A stretch of 64,000 nucleotides of DNA from Pleomorphomonas diazotrophica (GTDB lineage Bacteria; Pseudomonadota; Alphaproteobacteria; Rhizobiales; Pleomorphomonadaceae): contig NZ_PJNW01000002.1 of NCBI RefSeq assembly GCF_002844595.1, positions 1,169,496 through 1,233,495 of the forward strand. The letters run 5' to 3'. Position 1 is the first letter of the stretch. Every line of letters starts with the position of its first letter. The position numbers and the translations under genes are program-made. The notes beneath the pieces are model-generated. The model worked only from the letters and a program-made list of their open reading frames with translations. It was not told the origin of the DNA and made no database searches. This document shows positions 22,094-30,742 of the stretch, piece by piece.

Positions 22094-22168
22094 GTCTTTC
22101 GGGGCTTCGTCCCGAAAGACTCGCTACGCGCGGCGCCACTTGGCGCCGGAAGCCGCTTTTGCGGCTTC
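22094..22168. repeat. Intergenic element with three consecutive perfect hairpins
   Basis: Within the 218-base gap before bpt there are three inverted repeats in a row: GTCTTTCGGG/CCCGAAAGAC (22094-22120, 7-base loop), GGCGCC/GGCGCC (22132-22147, 4-base spacer) and GAAGCCGC/GCGGCTTC (22149-22168, TTTT loop). The mosaic of short palindromes resembles rhizobial intergenic mosaic elements. No second copy was found by eye in this window. Confidence 0.6.
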
Positions 22169-22263
22169 GAGTATGCCAGCGCGCCCGGTTCCGTTGATCT
22201 TGGTATCTCGCCAGAGCCGACGAAAGATGCCAAGATCGGCGGAACAGACCGACGCACGAACCC

Positions 22264-23037
22264 ATGACGCAACACCCGACCGACGCGCCTCAATTCTTTC
22301 TGACCGCGCCGTCCGCCTGCCCCTATCTGCCGGGCAAGACGGAACGCAAGGTGTTTACGCATATGGTGGGCGAGCGCGCCGCCGCGATGAACTCCATCCT
22401 GAGCCATGGCGGGTTCCGACGCAGCCAGAACATCGCCTATCGCCCAGCCTGCGAAGACTGCCGTTCCTGCATCTCCGTGCGGGTGCGCGTCGACGACTTC
22501 CGGCCCGACAAGAGCCAGCGGCGCAATTACACGCGTAATAGCCACCTGATCGGCGCCGAACTGCCGCCGGCGGCGACCGGCGAGCAGTATTCGCTCTTCC
22601 GTTCCTATCTCGACGCCCGCCACGCCGACGGCGGCATGGTGGACATGACGGTGGGCGACTATGCCGCCATGGTGGAGGAGACGCATGTCTCGACCATGAT
22701 GATCGAGTACCGGCGACGCGGCATCAATACCTTCCTGAACGGCATGGGTGACGGCCCGCTGATCGGCGCGGCGCTGACCGACGTGCTGATCGACGGCCTT
22801 TCCATGGTCTATTCCTTCTACGAGCCCGACCTGCAGAGCGACGGGCTCGGCACGTTCATGATCCTCGACCATATCGAGCGAGCGCGGCGGCGCGGCCTGC
22901 CCTATCTTTATCTCGGTTATTGGGTACAGGGCTCGCGCAAGATGGACTACAAGCGTCGCTACAAGCCGCTCGAATACCTCACTCCCACCGGCTGGGCGAT
23001 ACTGCCCGACGAGCCGATCGAGACCGAGCTCGCGTAA
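22264..23037 (+). CDS. bpt: Aspartate/glutamate leucyltransferase (Bpt, N-end rule)
   Basis: 257 residues. It transfers leucine from Leu-tRNA to proteins with N-terminal Asp or Glu, marking them for ClpS/ClpAP degradation. The protein starts with a Cys-poor variant of the family head ([24 protein letters not shown]), has CEDCRSC near residue 64 and the GNAT-like C-terminal core [21 protein letters not shown] and [24 protein letters not shown]. Length and motifs are standard for alphaproteobacterial Bpt. Confidence 0.93.
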   Translation: MTQHPTDAPQFFLTAPSACPYLPGKTERKVFTHMVGERAAAMNSILSHGGFRRSQNIAYRPACEDCRSCISVRVRVDDFRPDKSQRRNYTRNSHLIGAELPPAATGEQYSLFRSYLDARHADGGMVDMTVGDYAAMVEETHVSTMMIEYRRRGINTFLNGMGDGPLIGAALTDVLIDGLSMVYSFYEPDLQSDGLGTFMILDHIERARRRGLPYLYLGYWVQGSRKMDYKRRYKPLEYLTPTGWAILPDEPIETELA

Positions 23038-23196
23038 AGGACTTTTCTCCGAAGCCAAAGTCGATCGAGTTGATGCGGCGGTTGGCTTCGGCTCCATATT
23101 TCGCATCCGCTTTCGCTGGAAAGCCACACTTTTCAGGTGGGTGCTCATGTTTTTCCGGGCTGGCGTCGGCCGGCCGCACCCACGGGAGGCGCCTCA

Positions 23197-24228
23197 ATGA
23201 CCGCTAGCATTCTCGACACCATCGGCAACACGCCGCTGATCAGCCTGCGGCGCGCTTCCGAGGAGACCGGCTGCGAGATTCTCGGCAAGGCGGAGTTCAT
23301 GAACCCCGGCCAGTCGGTGAAGGACCGCGCCGCCCTCTACATCATCCGCGATGCGCTGGCGACCGGGCGCCTCAATCCCGGCGGCACCGTGGTGGAGGGC
23401 ACCGCCGGCAACACCGGCATCGGCCTTGCCATGGTCGGCAGCGCCCTCGGCCTCAGGACGGTGATCGTCATTCCCGAGACCCAGTCGCAGGAGAAGAAGG
23501 ATTACCTTCGCATGGTGGGGGCCGAGCTGGTGGAGGTGCCGGCCGTGCCCTACCGCAACCCCAACAACTATGTGAAGCTGTCCGGCCGCCTCGCCGACCA
23601 GCTTGCGAAGACCGAACCGCAAGGCGCCGTCTGGGCCAACCAGTTCGACAATGTCGCCAATCGCCAGGCTCACATCGAGACCACTGCCCGCGAGATCTTC
23701 GAGCAGACGGGGGGCAAGGTGGACGGGTTCATCTGCGCCGTCGGCTCGGGCGGTACGCTGGCCGGCGTCGGCATCGGTCTCAAGGCGCTGAAGCCCGGCG
23801 TGAAGATCGGCCTGGCCGATCCGCATGGCGCCGCCCTCCACGCTTGGTACACGACCGGTGAACTCAAGGCGGAAGGATCGTCGATCACCGAGGGCATCGG
23901 CCAGGGCCGGATCACCGCCAACCTCGAGGGTGCGCCGGTCGACTTCTCCTGCCGCATCTCCGACGAGGAAGCATTGGCGGTGTTGTTCGATCTCGTGGAG
24001 CACGAAGGGCTCTGCCTTGGCGGCTCTTCCGGCATCAACGTCGCCGGCGCCATCGCCCTCGCCCGCGAGCTCGGTCCGGGACACACCATCGTCACCGTGC
24101 TTTGCGACGGTGGTGCGCGTTATGCGTCGAAGCTGTACAACCCGGCGTTTCTGAGGAGCAAGAACCTGATGGTGCCGAAGTGGCTCGATGCTCCGAGGAA
24201 GTTCAGGCCGCCCTTCGAGGCGGCATGA
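23197..24228 (+). CDS. cysK: Cysteine synthase A (O-acetylserine sulfhydrylase)
   Basis: 343 residues, PLP fold-type II. The PLP lysine is in NPGQSVKDRAALYI near residue 41, the asparagine loop in EGTAGNTGIGLAM near 70, and the phosphate-binding GSGGTLAG near 180. The enzyme makes cysteine from O-acetylserine and sulfide. The start at 23197 has GGGAGG upstream; the frame is open further upstream with an unlikely GTG. It heads a compact group with alaX and the mercaptopyruvate sulfurtransferase gene. Confidence 0.9.
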   Translation: MTASILDTIGNTPLISLRRASEETGCEILGKAEFMNPGQSVKDRAALYIIRDALATGRLNPGGTVVEGTAGNTGIGLAMVGSALGLRTVIVIPETQSQEKKDYLRMVGAELVEVPAVPYRNPNNYVKLSGRLADQLAKTEPQGAVWANQFDNVANRQAHIETTAREIFEQTGGKVDGFICAVGSGGTLAGVGIGLKALKPGVKIGLADPHGAALHAWYTTGELKAEGSSITEGIGQGRITANLEGAPVDFSCRISDEEALAVLFDLVEHEGLCLGGSSGINVAGAIALARELGPGHTIVTVLCDGGARYASKLYNPAFLRSKNLMVPKWLDAPRKFRPPFEAA

Positions 24229-24241
24229 CGGAGGTATGAAG

Positions 24242-24976
24242 ATGACCGAGGCCATGTACCTCGACAACCCTTACCTGGATCTCGCCGAGGCGACGGTGAC
24301 CGCCGTCGGCACGGACGGCGGGCTCTATGTCGACCGCTCGATCTTCTATCCGCAGGGCGGCGGCCAGCCCGGCGACAGCGGCTCGATCGAATGGGGAACA
24401 GGGTTCAGAACAAACATCAAGAATGCCATATACAGCTCTGACAGGTCTTCGATTCTTCTGGTTCCGGAAGAGAATCAGGACTTGCCGGAGTTCGGCCAGA
24501 CGATCATCCAGCACGTCGACTGGGCACGTCGTCACGCCCTGATGCGGATGCATACGGCCATGCATCTTCTTTCGGTGGTGTTGCCCTATCCGGTGACCGG
24601 CGGCCAGGTGGGCATCGAGGAGGGCCGGCTCGATTTCGACCTTCCGGAGGGAGAGACGGTGGAGAAGGTTTCGGCCACCGAGGCGCTCAACGCCCTGATC
24701 CGCGCCGATCATGCGGTGACCACGGAGTGGATTACCGACGCCGAGCTCGCTGCCAACCCCACTCTCGTCAAGACGATGAAGGTCAAGCCGCCGACCGGTG
24801 CCGGACGGGTGCGCCTCGTGCGCATCGGCACCGATATCGATCTGCAACCCTGCGGCGGAACCCACGTCAAGTCGACAGGCGAGATCGGCGAGATGCATAT
24901 CGCCAAGATCGAAAGCAAGGGCCGCATCAATCGCCGTGTCCGCCTGCGGTTCGGCCCGCCCGCCGAAGCCGCCTAA
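24242..24976 (+). CDS. Alanyl-tRNA editing protein AlaX
   Basis: 244 residues, homologous to the editing domain of alanyl-tRNA synthetase. The zinc site is complete: HxxxH in MRMHTAMHLL near residue 100 and CGGTH in LQPCGGTHVKSTGEIG near 205. It hydrolyses mischarged Ser- or Gly-tRNA(Ala). Start chosen at 24242, where GGAGG sits seven bases upstream; the ATG two codons earlier is too close to that site. It begins 13 bases after cysK. Confidence 0.9.
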   Translation: MTEAMYLDNPYLDLAEATVTAVGTDGGLYVDRSIFYPQGGGQPGDSGSIEWGTGFRTNIKNAIYSSDRSSILLVPEENQDLPEFGQTIIQHVDWARRHALMRMHTAMHLLSVVLPYPVTGGQVGIEEGRLDFDLPEGETVEKVSATEALNALIRADHAVTTEWITDAELAANPTLVKTMKVKPPTGAGRVRLVRIGTDIDLQPCGGTHVKSTGEIGEMHIAKIESKGRINRRVRLRFGPPAEAA

Positions 24977-24996
24977 GCCAACATCCGGAGGCCCCG

Positions 24997-25842
24997 ATGC
25001 CCGTGCATCCCGACCGACATTTCGTCACCACCGACTGGCTGCTGCGCCATATCGAGGATCCCGACGTGATTGCCGTCGACGGTTCCTGGCATATGCCGGC
25101 GGCCGGCCGTAGCGGCCGGGCCGAGTATCTCGCCGGTCATGTTCCTGGCGCCGTGTTCTTCGACCTCGACGCCATCGCCGACACTTCCTCACCCCTGCCG
25201 CACATGCTGCCGACGCCGGACGCCTTCGCGGCCGCGGTGGGCGCGCTCGGCATCCGCGACAACCAGACCATCGTCATCTACGACAGCGTCGGCCTGTTCT
25301 CGGCGGCGCGTGTCTGGTGGAGTTTCCGGATCATGGGCGCGCGCGACGTGGTGCTTCTCGATGGTGGCCTTCCCGCCTGGATCGCCGCCGAACTGCCTTT
25401 GGAAGCCGGAGAGCCGAACCGCGCTCCGGCGGTCTTCACCCCGCGTTTCGACCCGACGGCCGTCCGCAGCTTTGACGAGGTGAAGGCGGCGCTCGGCGGC
25501 GAAGCGCAGATCGTCGACGCCCGGTCGGCCGGACGCTTCCACGGCCGGGAGCCGGAGCCGCGCGTCGGTCTCAGGTCCGGGCACATGCCCGGCGCCATCA
25601 ACCTGCCCTTCGGGGAGGCGATCGAGGCCGGACGGCTGAAGTCGGCTGCCGACCTCCGCACCCTGTTCGCAGCCCGCGCCATCGATACGAACAAGCCGGT
25701 GATCGCCAGTTGCGGCTCGGGTGTGTCGGCGGCGGTGATCGCGCTCGCCCTCGACGTGGTCGGGGCACGCGACGTTGCGATCTACGACGGCTCCTGGACC
25801 GAGTGGGGCGGACGCTCCGATGCGTCGGTCGTCACCGACTGA
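24997..25842 (+). CDS. sseA: 3-mercaptopyruvate sulfurtransferase
   Basis: 281 residues with two rhodanese domains. The C-terminal domain has the catalytic loop CGSGVSA near residue 231, the type found in mercaptopyruvate sulfurtransferases rather than thiosulfate-specific rhodaneses. The N-terminal domain has GHVPGAVFFDLDAIAD. It transfers sulfur from mercaptopyruvate, a cysteine-derived substrate, which fits its place after cysK. The 3' end overlaps the opposite-strand DUF502 gene by 61 bases. Confidence 0.9.
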   Translation: MPVHPDRHFVTTDWLLRHIEDPDVIAVDGSWHMPAAGRSGRAEYLAGHVPGAVFFDLDAIADTSSPLPHMLPTPDAFAAAVGALGIRDNQTIVIYDSVGLFSAARVWWSFRIMGARDVVLLDGGLPAWIAAELPLEAGEPNRAPAVFTPRFDPTAVRSFDEVKAALGGEAQIVDARSAGRFHGREPEPRVGLRSGHMPGAINLPFGEAIEAGRLKSAADLRTLFAARAIDTNKPVIASCGSGVSAAVIALALDVVGARDVAIYDGSWTEWGGRSDASVVTD

Positions 25843-26498
25843 CGGGGGTTTCCTCTGGACAGGGTACGGATCAGGCTTTCGGCGGCGTCGGAAGACTGCG
25901 CGGTCACGAGCCCGAAGGAAATCACGAACTTGGCGGCATCCTCGACCGTCATGTCCAGAATGATCACGTCCTCGCGCCGGATGAAGACGAGATAGCCGCC
26001 AGTCGGGTTGGGCGTGGTCGGCACGTAGACGGTGAGCATGTCATCGCCGCCCTCCAGCCGTTCGGCAACCTCGCCCCGGGTTGAACCGGCGACGAAGCCG
26101 ATGGTCCAGATGCCGGCATGCGGAAAGCGCACCAGCGCCGCCTGCTTGAACGCGTTGCCCTTGTCGGCCAGCACCGACGAGAAGATCTGCTTCAATCCCT
26201 TGTAGAGATTACGCACCAGCGGCATGCGGTCGAACATCTCCTCCGAGAAGGAGAAGATCGAAGCGCCGACGATGTTCGCGGTCAGAAAACCGATCAGCGT
26301 GATGACGATCACGGCGACCACCAGGCCGTAACCCGGAACGCGGAACGGCAGGTAGGTGTCGGGGTTATAGGCGATCGGCAGGTAGGGCTTCACCCAGCTG
26401 TCGATCCACGACACCATCGACCAGGTGATATAGATGGTGATGCCCGCCGGGCCGGCCACCAGCAGCCCAGTCAGGAAGTAGTTCCTCAGTCTCGTCAC
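25782..26498 (-). CDS. DUF502 family membrane protein
   Basis: 238 residues. Two membrane helices, about residues 7-28 and 57-82, precede a soluble part with MPLVRNLYKGLKQIFSSVL and FPHAGIWTIGFVAG, hallmarks of DUF502 proteins. Their function is unknown. Start GTG at 26498 has AAGGA nine bases upstream; an upstream in-frame start at 26621 adds 41 residues without homology features. The gene converges on sseA, and its last 20 codons lie inside the 3' end of sseA on the other strand. Confidence 0.85.
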   Translation of the reverse strand: MTRLRNYFLTGLLVAGPAGITIYITWSMVSWIDSWVKPYLPIAYNPDTYLPFRVPGYGLVVAVIVITLIGFLTANIVGASIFSFSEEMFDRMPLVRNLYKGLKQIFSSVLADKGNAFKQAALVRFPHAGIWTIGFVAGSTRGEVAERLEGGDDMLTVYVPTTPNPTGGYLVFIRREDVIILDMTVEDAAKFVISFGLVTAQSSDAAESLIRTLSRGNPRQSVTTDASERPPHSVQEPS

Positions 26499-26693
26499 GC
26501 CGCCGGTCCTTCCCGATTCAACATCCGCTCCTTGCCCATATTGCCGAGGCACGGGCAACAAGTGAAGTTTTCCCTTTCGCAGCAACCTCGCCATGTCGCC
26601 GATGACGCAATTGTGAAACACCCGTGGGTAAGCACGACAACAGACGCTCGCGGCGACTCATTGTCCTTGAGTGAATCGGCTTCCTCATCCTTT

Positions 26694-27554
26694 ATGGAAG
26701 AGACTGGCCGAAATGCGGCCTTTCGGCGTTGGGGTGCTCTCGTGAACGGCGAGCGTGACGACAGATATGGCGGCGGAGGCGGCGTGTCCGGTTCCGGCTC
26801 CTTTGCGCTGTCGGTGTGGCTCACCATCGCCGGGTTGGCGCTGCTCTTTGCCGTAGTCGCCCTCGTTTACCGCAATCCGGCCAAGGAGCCCACCGCGCCG
26901 GCGCCACGTCCGGTTGCATCAGGCGGGGGGGCTACGCTTCTGCGGGGCACGCCGGCCCCTGAAGCCGGGTCCATCGCGACGCCGTCGAATGGCCGCAGCG
27001 ACATGGTCGGCGCACCGGTCCGCGACGCGGACATTGCGACCGAGCTCGCCAAGGTGCGGATCGAGAATGCGGCGCTCCGGCAGGCGACCGAGTTGCTACG
27101 CGGCCAGATCGACGCCCTTTCGGAGAGGGTCGGCAAGATGGAAGGCCGCTTTTCGGAAATGACTGGCAGCATCGGCAGCCCCTCGGCGCCGGCGCCCGGC
27201 TCCACGGCCACCGGGCTGGCGTCGACGCGCAACTTCGACGATCTCGTGCCGCCCGACGGCAGCTCTCAGGGGGAAGCCGCCTATACCCAGTTCGGAATGG
27301 AGCTCGGCGCCTACGGCGATCTCGCCACGCTGAAGGCCGCGTGGTCGGACCTCGTCAGGCAGTACCCGGCGCTGTTCGAGGGGCTCGACGGCTTGGCCAC
27401 CATCCGCGATCGTGGCGGTCGCACCGAACTGCTGCTGATTGCCGGACCGTTCCGCAACGCCGCCGAAGCGGCCGAGCGATGTGGCAAGGCCGAGGCGTCC
27501 GGCATCAAGTGTCTTCCCGCCTTTTATCTGGGACAGCAGCTTTCAATGCATTGA
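26694..27554 (+). CDS. Membrane-anchored protein with SPOR-like C-terminal domain
   Basis: 286 residues. A Gly-rich N-terminal segment is followed by one membrane helix (about 38-59), an Ala/Pro-rich linker, a short coiled coil (about 113-150) and a C-terminal region (about 203-283) of YTQFGMELGAYGDLATLKAAWSDL... with the LLIAGPFRNAAEAAERCGKAEASGIKC pattern of SPOR domains. SPOR domains bind denuded septal peptidoglycan, so a periplasmic role in cell division is likely but inferred. A GTG at 26742 with GGGG upstream is an alternative start, shortening the protein by 16 residues. Confidence 0.75.
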   Translation: MEETGRNAAFRRWGALVNGERDDRYGGGGGVSGSGSFALSVWLTIAGLALLFAVVALVYRNPAKEPTAPAPRPVASGGGATLLRGTPAPEAGSIATPSNGRSDMVGAPVRDADIATELAKVRIENAALRQATELLRGQIDALSERVGKMEGRFSEMTGSIGSPSAPAPGSTATGLASTRNFDDLVPPDGSSQGEAAYTQFGMELGAYGDLATLKAAWSDLVRQYPALFEGLDGLATIRDRGGRTELLLIAGPFRNAAEAAERCGKAEASGIKCLPAFYLGQQLSMH

Positions 27555-27580
27555 CGGACGAAATCTGCACGCACCGCTCG

Positions 27581-27967
27581 TCACGGAGCTTTCGCTGGGC
27601 AGGCGGCCGCCGGATCGGCCGAGTAGGGATCGCAGACCGGCGCCTCGACAGGCTTGAACGCCGTCTCGGTCTCCTGGATGAGCGCCTGTGCCTCTTCGTT
27701 CTGCTGCTGCCGCACAACCGACAGGGCCATCACGGACGACGCGTTGTCGGACGGCATCCGGTCGCCGCGGCTCTGAGCGGCCAGCGCGGCCGCCAGCGCC
27801 GCCTGCTGATTGGCATCGCGGACAAGCGGCTCCTCCGCCTTCGGCTCACTGGACGCCATGGAGAGAAAATCGGACGGTCCGCTGGCGCAGCCCCCAAGGG
27901 CGAGAACGGCGACAACGGCGGCCATGGCCGCAAACGGCTTGGAGATACGGGACGTCGGGAAACGCAT
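27581..27967 (-). CDS. Putative lipoprotein of unknown function
   Basis: 128 residues starting MRFPTSRISKPF, with a hydrophobic signal segment and a lipobox LGGC (cysteine at about residue 26), so it is probably anchored to a membrane as a lipoprotein. The mature part is Ala/Gln-rich and ends with two cysteines in APVCDPYSADPAAACPAK, which could form a disulfide. I do not recognise the family. It faces the SPOR-like gene with 26 bases between stop codons. Confidence 0.75.
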   Translation of the reverse strand: MRFPTSRISKPFAAMAAVVAVLALGGCASGPSDFLSMASSEPKAEEPLVRDANQQAALAAALAAQSRGDRMPSDNASSVMALSVVRQQQNEEAQALIQETETAFKPVEAPVCDPYSADPAAACPAKAP

Positions 27968-28177
27968 GAGGCCTCGATACTCGTTGATACCAGGAGCATA
28001 CACTAGCGCCAAAGTCTTTGCGATTTCCTTTTCAGAGCGCCGCAAAAGGTGATCGGTACGTGAAGCTCCACGTCACCAATCACAGCATGGCTTTTCGGCG
28101 ATTTCGCGCCGCCATCTTGACGACACGGCAAAAGCTCTCCATGCATCTCGGCCTCAAAAGCTCAGGATTTCGCCGCA

Positions 28178-29512
28178 ATGACTATCGATGCCCGCTCCGA
28201 TACCGCTCCGAAGATTTCCTTCGTCAGCCTCGGCTGCCCGAAGGCCCTGGTCGACAGCGAGCGGATCGTCACCCATCTGCGCTCGGAGGGCTACGAGATC
28301 GCCCGTCGCCACGATGGCGCCGATGTGGTCATCGTCAACACCTGCGGCTTCCTCGACAGCGCCAAGGCCGAAAGCCTCGACGCCATCGGCAAGGCGATGG
28401 CCGAGAATGGCAAGGTCATCGTCACCGGCTGCATGGGCGCCGAACCCGAACAGATCCGCGACGCCTTCCCCGGAGTCCTCGCCATCACCGGCCCGCAAGC
28501 CTATGAAAGCGTGATGAGTGCCGTGCATGAGGCCATCCCGCCGGCCCATGACCCCTTCGTCGACCTGGTGCCGCCGCAGGGCGTCAAGCTGACACCGCGC
28601 CACTATGCCTATCTCAAGATTTCCGAGGGCTGCCACAACCGCTGCAGCTTCTGCATCATCCCGAAGCTCCGGGGCGACCTCGTGTCGCGACCGGTGGCCG
28701 ACGTTCTGCGCGAGGCCGAGAAGCTCGCCAACGCCGGCGTCAAGGAACTGCTGGTCATTTCGCAGGACACGTCGGCCTATGGTGTCGACATCAAGTATCA
28801 GACCAGCGTGTGGAAGGACCGGGAGATCCGGGCACGCTTCTACGATCTGGCCGACGCGCTCTCGGAGTTCGGCATCTGGGTGCGCCTCCACTATGTCTAC
28901 CCCTATCCGCATGTCGACGAGGTCATATCGCTGATGGCCGAGGGCAAGGTGCTGCCTTACCTCGACATTCCCTTCCAGCACGCCTCGCCCAACGTGCTGC
29001 GCGCCATGCGCCGGCCGGCACACCAGGAGAAGACGGCCGAGCGCATCGCCAAATGGCGCGAGATCTGCCCGGACCTTGCCATCCGCTCGACCTTCATCGT
29101 CGGCTTCCCCGGCGAGACGGAGGAAGATTTCGAAATGCTGCTCGACTGGCTCTCCGAGGTGAAGCTCGAGCGGGTCGGCTGCTTCAAATACGAGCCCGTC
29201 AAGGGCGCGGCTGCCAACGATCTCGGCCTGCCGCTGGTGCCGCCGGAGGAGCAGGAGCGCCGCTGGCACCGCTTCATGGCCCATCAGCAGGGCATCTCGG
29301 CGAAGCTGCTGCAGCGCCGGGTGGGCAAGCGCATCCCGGTTCTCATCGACGAGGCGAACGGCACCGTCGCCAAGGGCCGCTCCAAATGGGATGCGCCGGA
29401 GATCGACGGGTCGGTTCACCTGACGAGCCGCCGCCCGATGCGGGTCGGCGACATCGTCACCGCCAAGATCGAGCGCGCCGACGCCTACGACCTCTGGGGC
29501 ACGGTGGGCTGA
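28178..29512 (+). CDS. rimO: Ribosomal protein uS12 (S12) methylthiotransferase RimO
   Basis: 444 residues. N-terminal MTTase domain with three cluster cysteines ([23 protein letters not shown]), the radical-SAM motif CHNRCSFC near residue 149, and a C-terminal TRAM domain (from about 375). It methylthiolates an aspartate of ribosomal protein S12. The [12 protein letters not shown] beginning separates RimO from MiaB. It stands alone, terminating at a hairpin shared with the convergent M20 gene. Confidence 0.95.
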   Translation: MTIDARSDTAPKISFVSLGCPKALVDSERIVTHLRSEGYEIARRHDGADVVIVNTCGFLDSAKAESLDAIGKAMAENGKVIVTGCMGAEPEQIRDAFPGVLAITGPQAYESVMSAVHEAIPPAHDPFVDLVPPQGVKLTPRHYAYLKISEGCHNRCSFCIIPKLRGDLVSRPVADVLREAEKLANAGVKELLVISQDTSAYGVDIKYQTSVWKDREIRARFYDLADALSEFGIWVRLHYVYPYPHVDEVISLMAEGKVLPYLDIPFQHASPNVLRAMRRPAHQEKTAERIAKWREICPDLAIRSTFIVGFPGETEEDFEMLLDWLSEVKLERVGCFKYEPVKGAAANDLGLPLVPPEEQERRWHRFMAHQQGISAKLLQRRVGKRIPVLIDEANGTVAKGRSKWDAPEIDGSVHLTSRRPMRVGDIVTAKIERADAYDLWGTVG

Positions 29513-29521
29513 CCTTGGTCT

Positions 29522-29544
29522 ATCTCCTCACGCCGTGAGGAGAT
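29522..29544. terminator. Bidirectional hairpin between rimO and the M20 hydrolase gene
   Basis: Perfect 10-bp stem ATCTCCTCAC/GTGAGGAGAT with a GCC loop, starting 10 bases after the rimO stop. Its right arm lies inside the last codons and stop of the convergent M20 gene. No strong T run, so it may act as a shared transcription barrier or RNA 3'-end stabiliser. Confidence 0.55.
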
Positions 29545-30742
29545 CCCGGAGCGTCAGCACGATGACTTCCGTCGCCGCCTTGAGATCCGAGAGCTGGACG
29601 TGCTCGTCGGCCGCGTGCGCGTTGGCCTCCAGGATGGAGCGCGGCCCGGCGCCATAGAGAACCGTCGGAACGCCGGCAGCCGAGTAATGACGTGCGTCGG
29701 TGTAGAGCGGGACGCCGGTCGGCTCGACGTCGACGCCGAGCACCTCCCTGGCATGGGTCGAGATGGCCGAAACCAGCCGATCGGCACCGGGCAGTTCGCG
29801 CAGCGGCTCGGCCAGCAGGATGCGTCTGCACTCCACCTCAAGACCATCGACCTTGGGCGTTGCCGCCTCGATCAGCGCCACCAGCTTCTTCTCCACCTCG
29901 GTACCAACCTCCTCCGGGATGAGGCGGCGGTCGAGACGTAGCGCGACGCGGTCGGGCACGACATTGGTGTTGATGCCGCCGGAGATCAGGCCGACGGTGA
30001 GCTTGGGCGAGCCGATGCCCTTCTGCGCCGAAACGGTGCTGCCAAGGCGATGCCGCTCGTCGTAGAGCGCCTTCAGGATCGGAACGGCGTGCTCCAGGGC
30101 ATCGACGCCGGTCTCCGGCATGGCGGCGTGCGCCTGCCTGCCACGCACGATAATCTCCATGTGCAGCACGCCGTTATGGGCGGTGGTGATGGCATAGGAG
30201 AACCCGGCGGAGATGGCGTAGTCGGGCTTCGACAGGCCCTGCTCGATCAGGAAGGCCGGGCCGACGAAGCCGCCGGCCTCCTCGTCGAAGGTCAGGTGCA
30301 GTTCCACCGTGCCGTCTAGGGGGAGCCCGGAGGCGATCAACGCCTTCAGTGCGAAGGCATAGGTGGCGAAGTCGGACTTCGACACGGCAGCCCCGCGGCC
30401 GTAGATCGCGCCGCCCTTTTCCTCGGCGCCATAGGGCTGCGTGGTCCAGCCGGAGCCCGGCGGAACCACGTCGCCATGGGCATTGAGGGCGATCACCGGA
30501 CCCTTCCCTGCCCCGAAGACATGGCGAACGATCAGGTTGGTCACCGACCGCATGCCGTTCTGGCGGACGAAGGGTTCCGGCACCGGATGCCGCTCCACGC
30601 TGAAGCCGAGGGCCTCGAGCTGGTCGGCGGCCGTCTCGGCGATGGGCGCACAGTCGCCGGGCGGATTGTCGCTCGGCACTTTCACCAGCGCTTTCAGGAA
30701 GTCGACCTCGGCGGCAAAGGCGGCTTCGATGATGGCTTTCAT
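29528..30742 (-). CDS. M20 family metallohydrolase (ArgE/DapE-like)
   Basis: 404 residues of the M20 peptidase/deacylase superfamily. Metal-ligand motifs: NAHGDVVPPGSGW near residue 87 and TFDEEAGGFVGPAFL near 150, with a dimerisation-domain segment around RGRQAHAAMPETGVDAL. Members remove acyl or amino groups from N-acylated amino acids or related compounds. The ATG at 30742 overlaps the stop of the allantoate amidohydrolase-like gene as ATGA, so it is translationally coupled to a ureide catabolic operon. Its substrate may therefore be a ureide-pathway intermediate; this is inference. Confidence 0.85.
   Translation of the reverse strand: MKAIIEAAFAAEVDFLKALVKVPSDNPPGDCAPIAETAADQLEALGFSVERHPVPEPFVRQNGMRSVTNLIVRHVFGAGKGPVIALNAHGDVVPPGSGWTTQPYGAEEKGGAIYGRGAAVSKSDFATYAFALKALIASGLPLDGTVELHLTFDEEAGGFVGPAFLIEQGLSKPDYAISAGFSYAITTAHNGVLHMEIIVRGRQAHAAMPETGVDALEHAVPILKALYDERHRLGSTVSAQKGIGSPKLTVGLISGGINTNVVPDRVALRLDRRLIPEEVGTEVEKKLVALIEAATPKVDGLEVECRRILLAEPLRELPGADRLVSAISTHAREVLGVDVEPTGVPLYTDARHYSAAGVPTVLYGAGPRSILEANAHAADEHVQLSDLKAATEVIVLTLRDLLTA

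Noticed and set aside
22046..22263. A riboswitch or tRNA upstream of bpt
   Set aside because: The hairpins do not form a cloverleaf and no riboswitch consensus was recognised; listed only as a repeat element.
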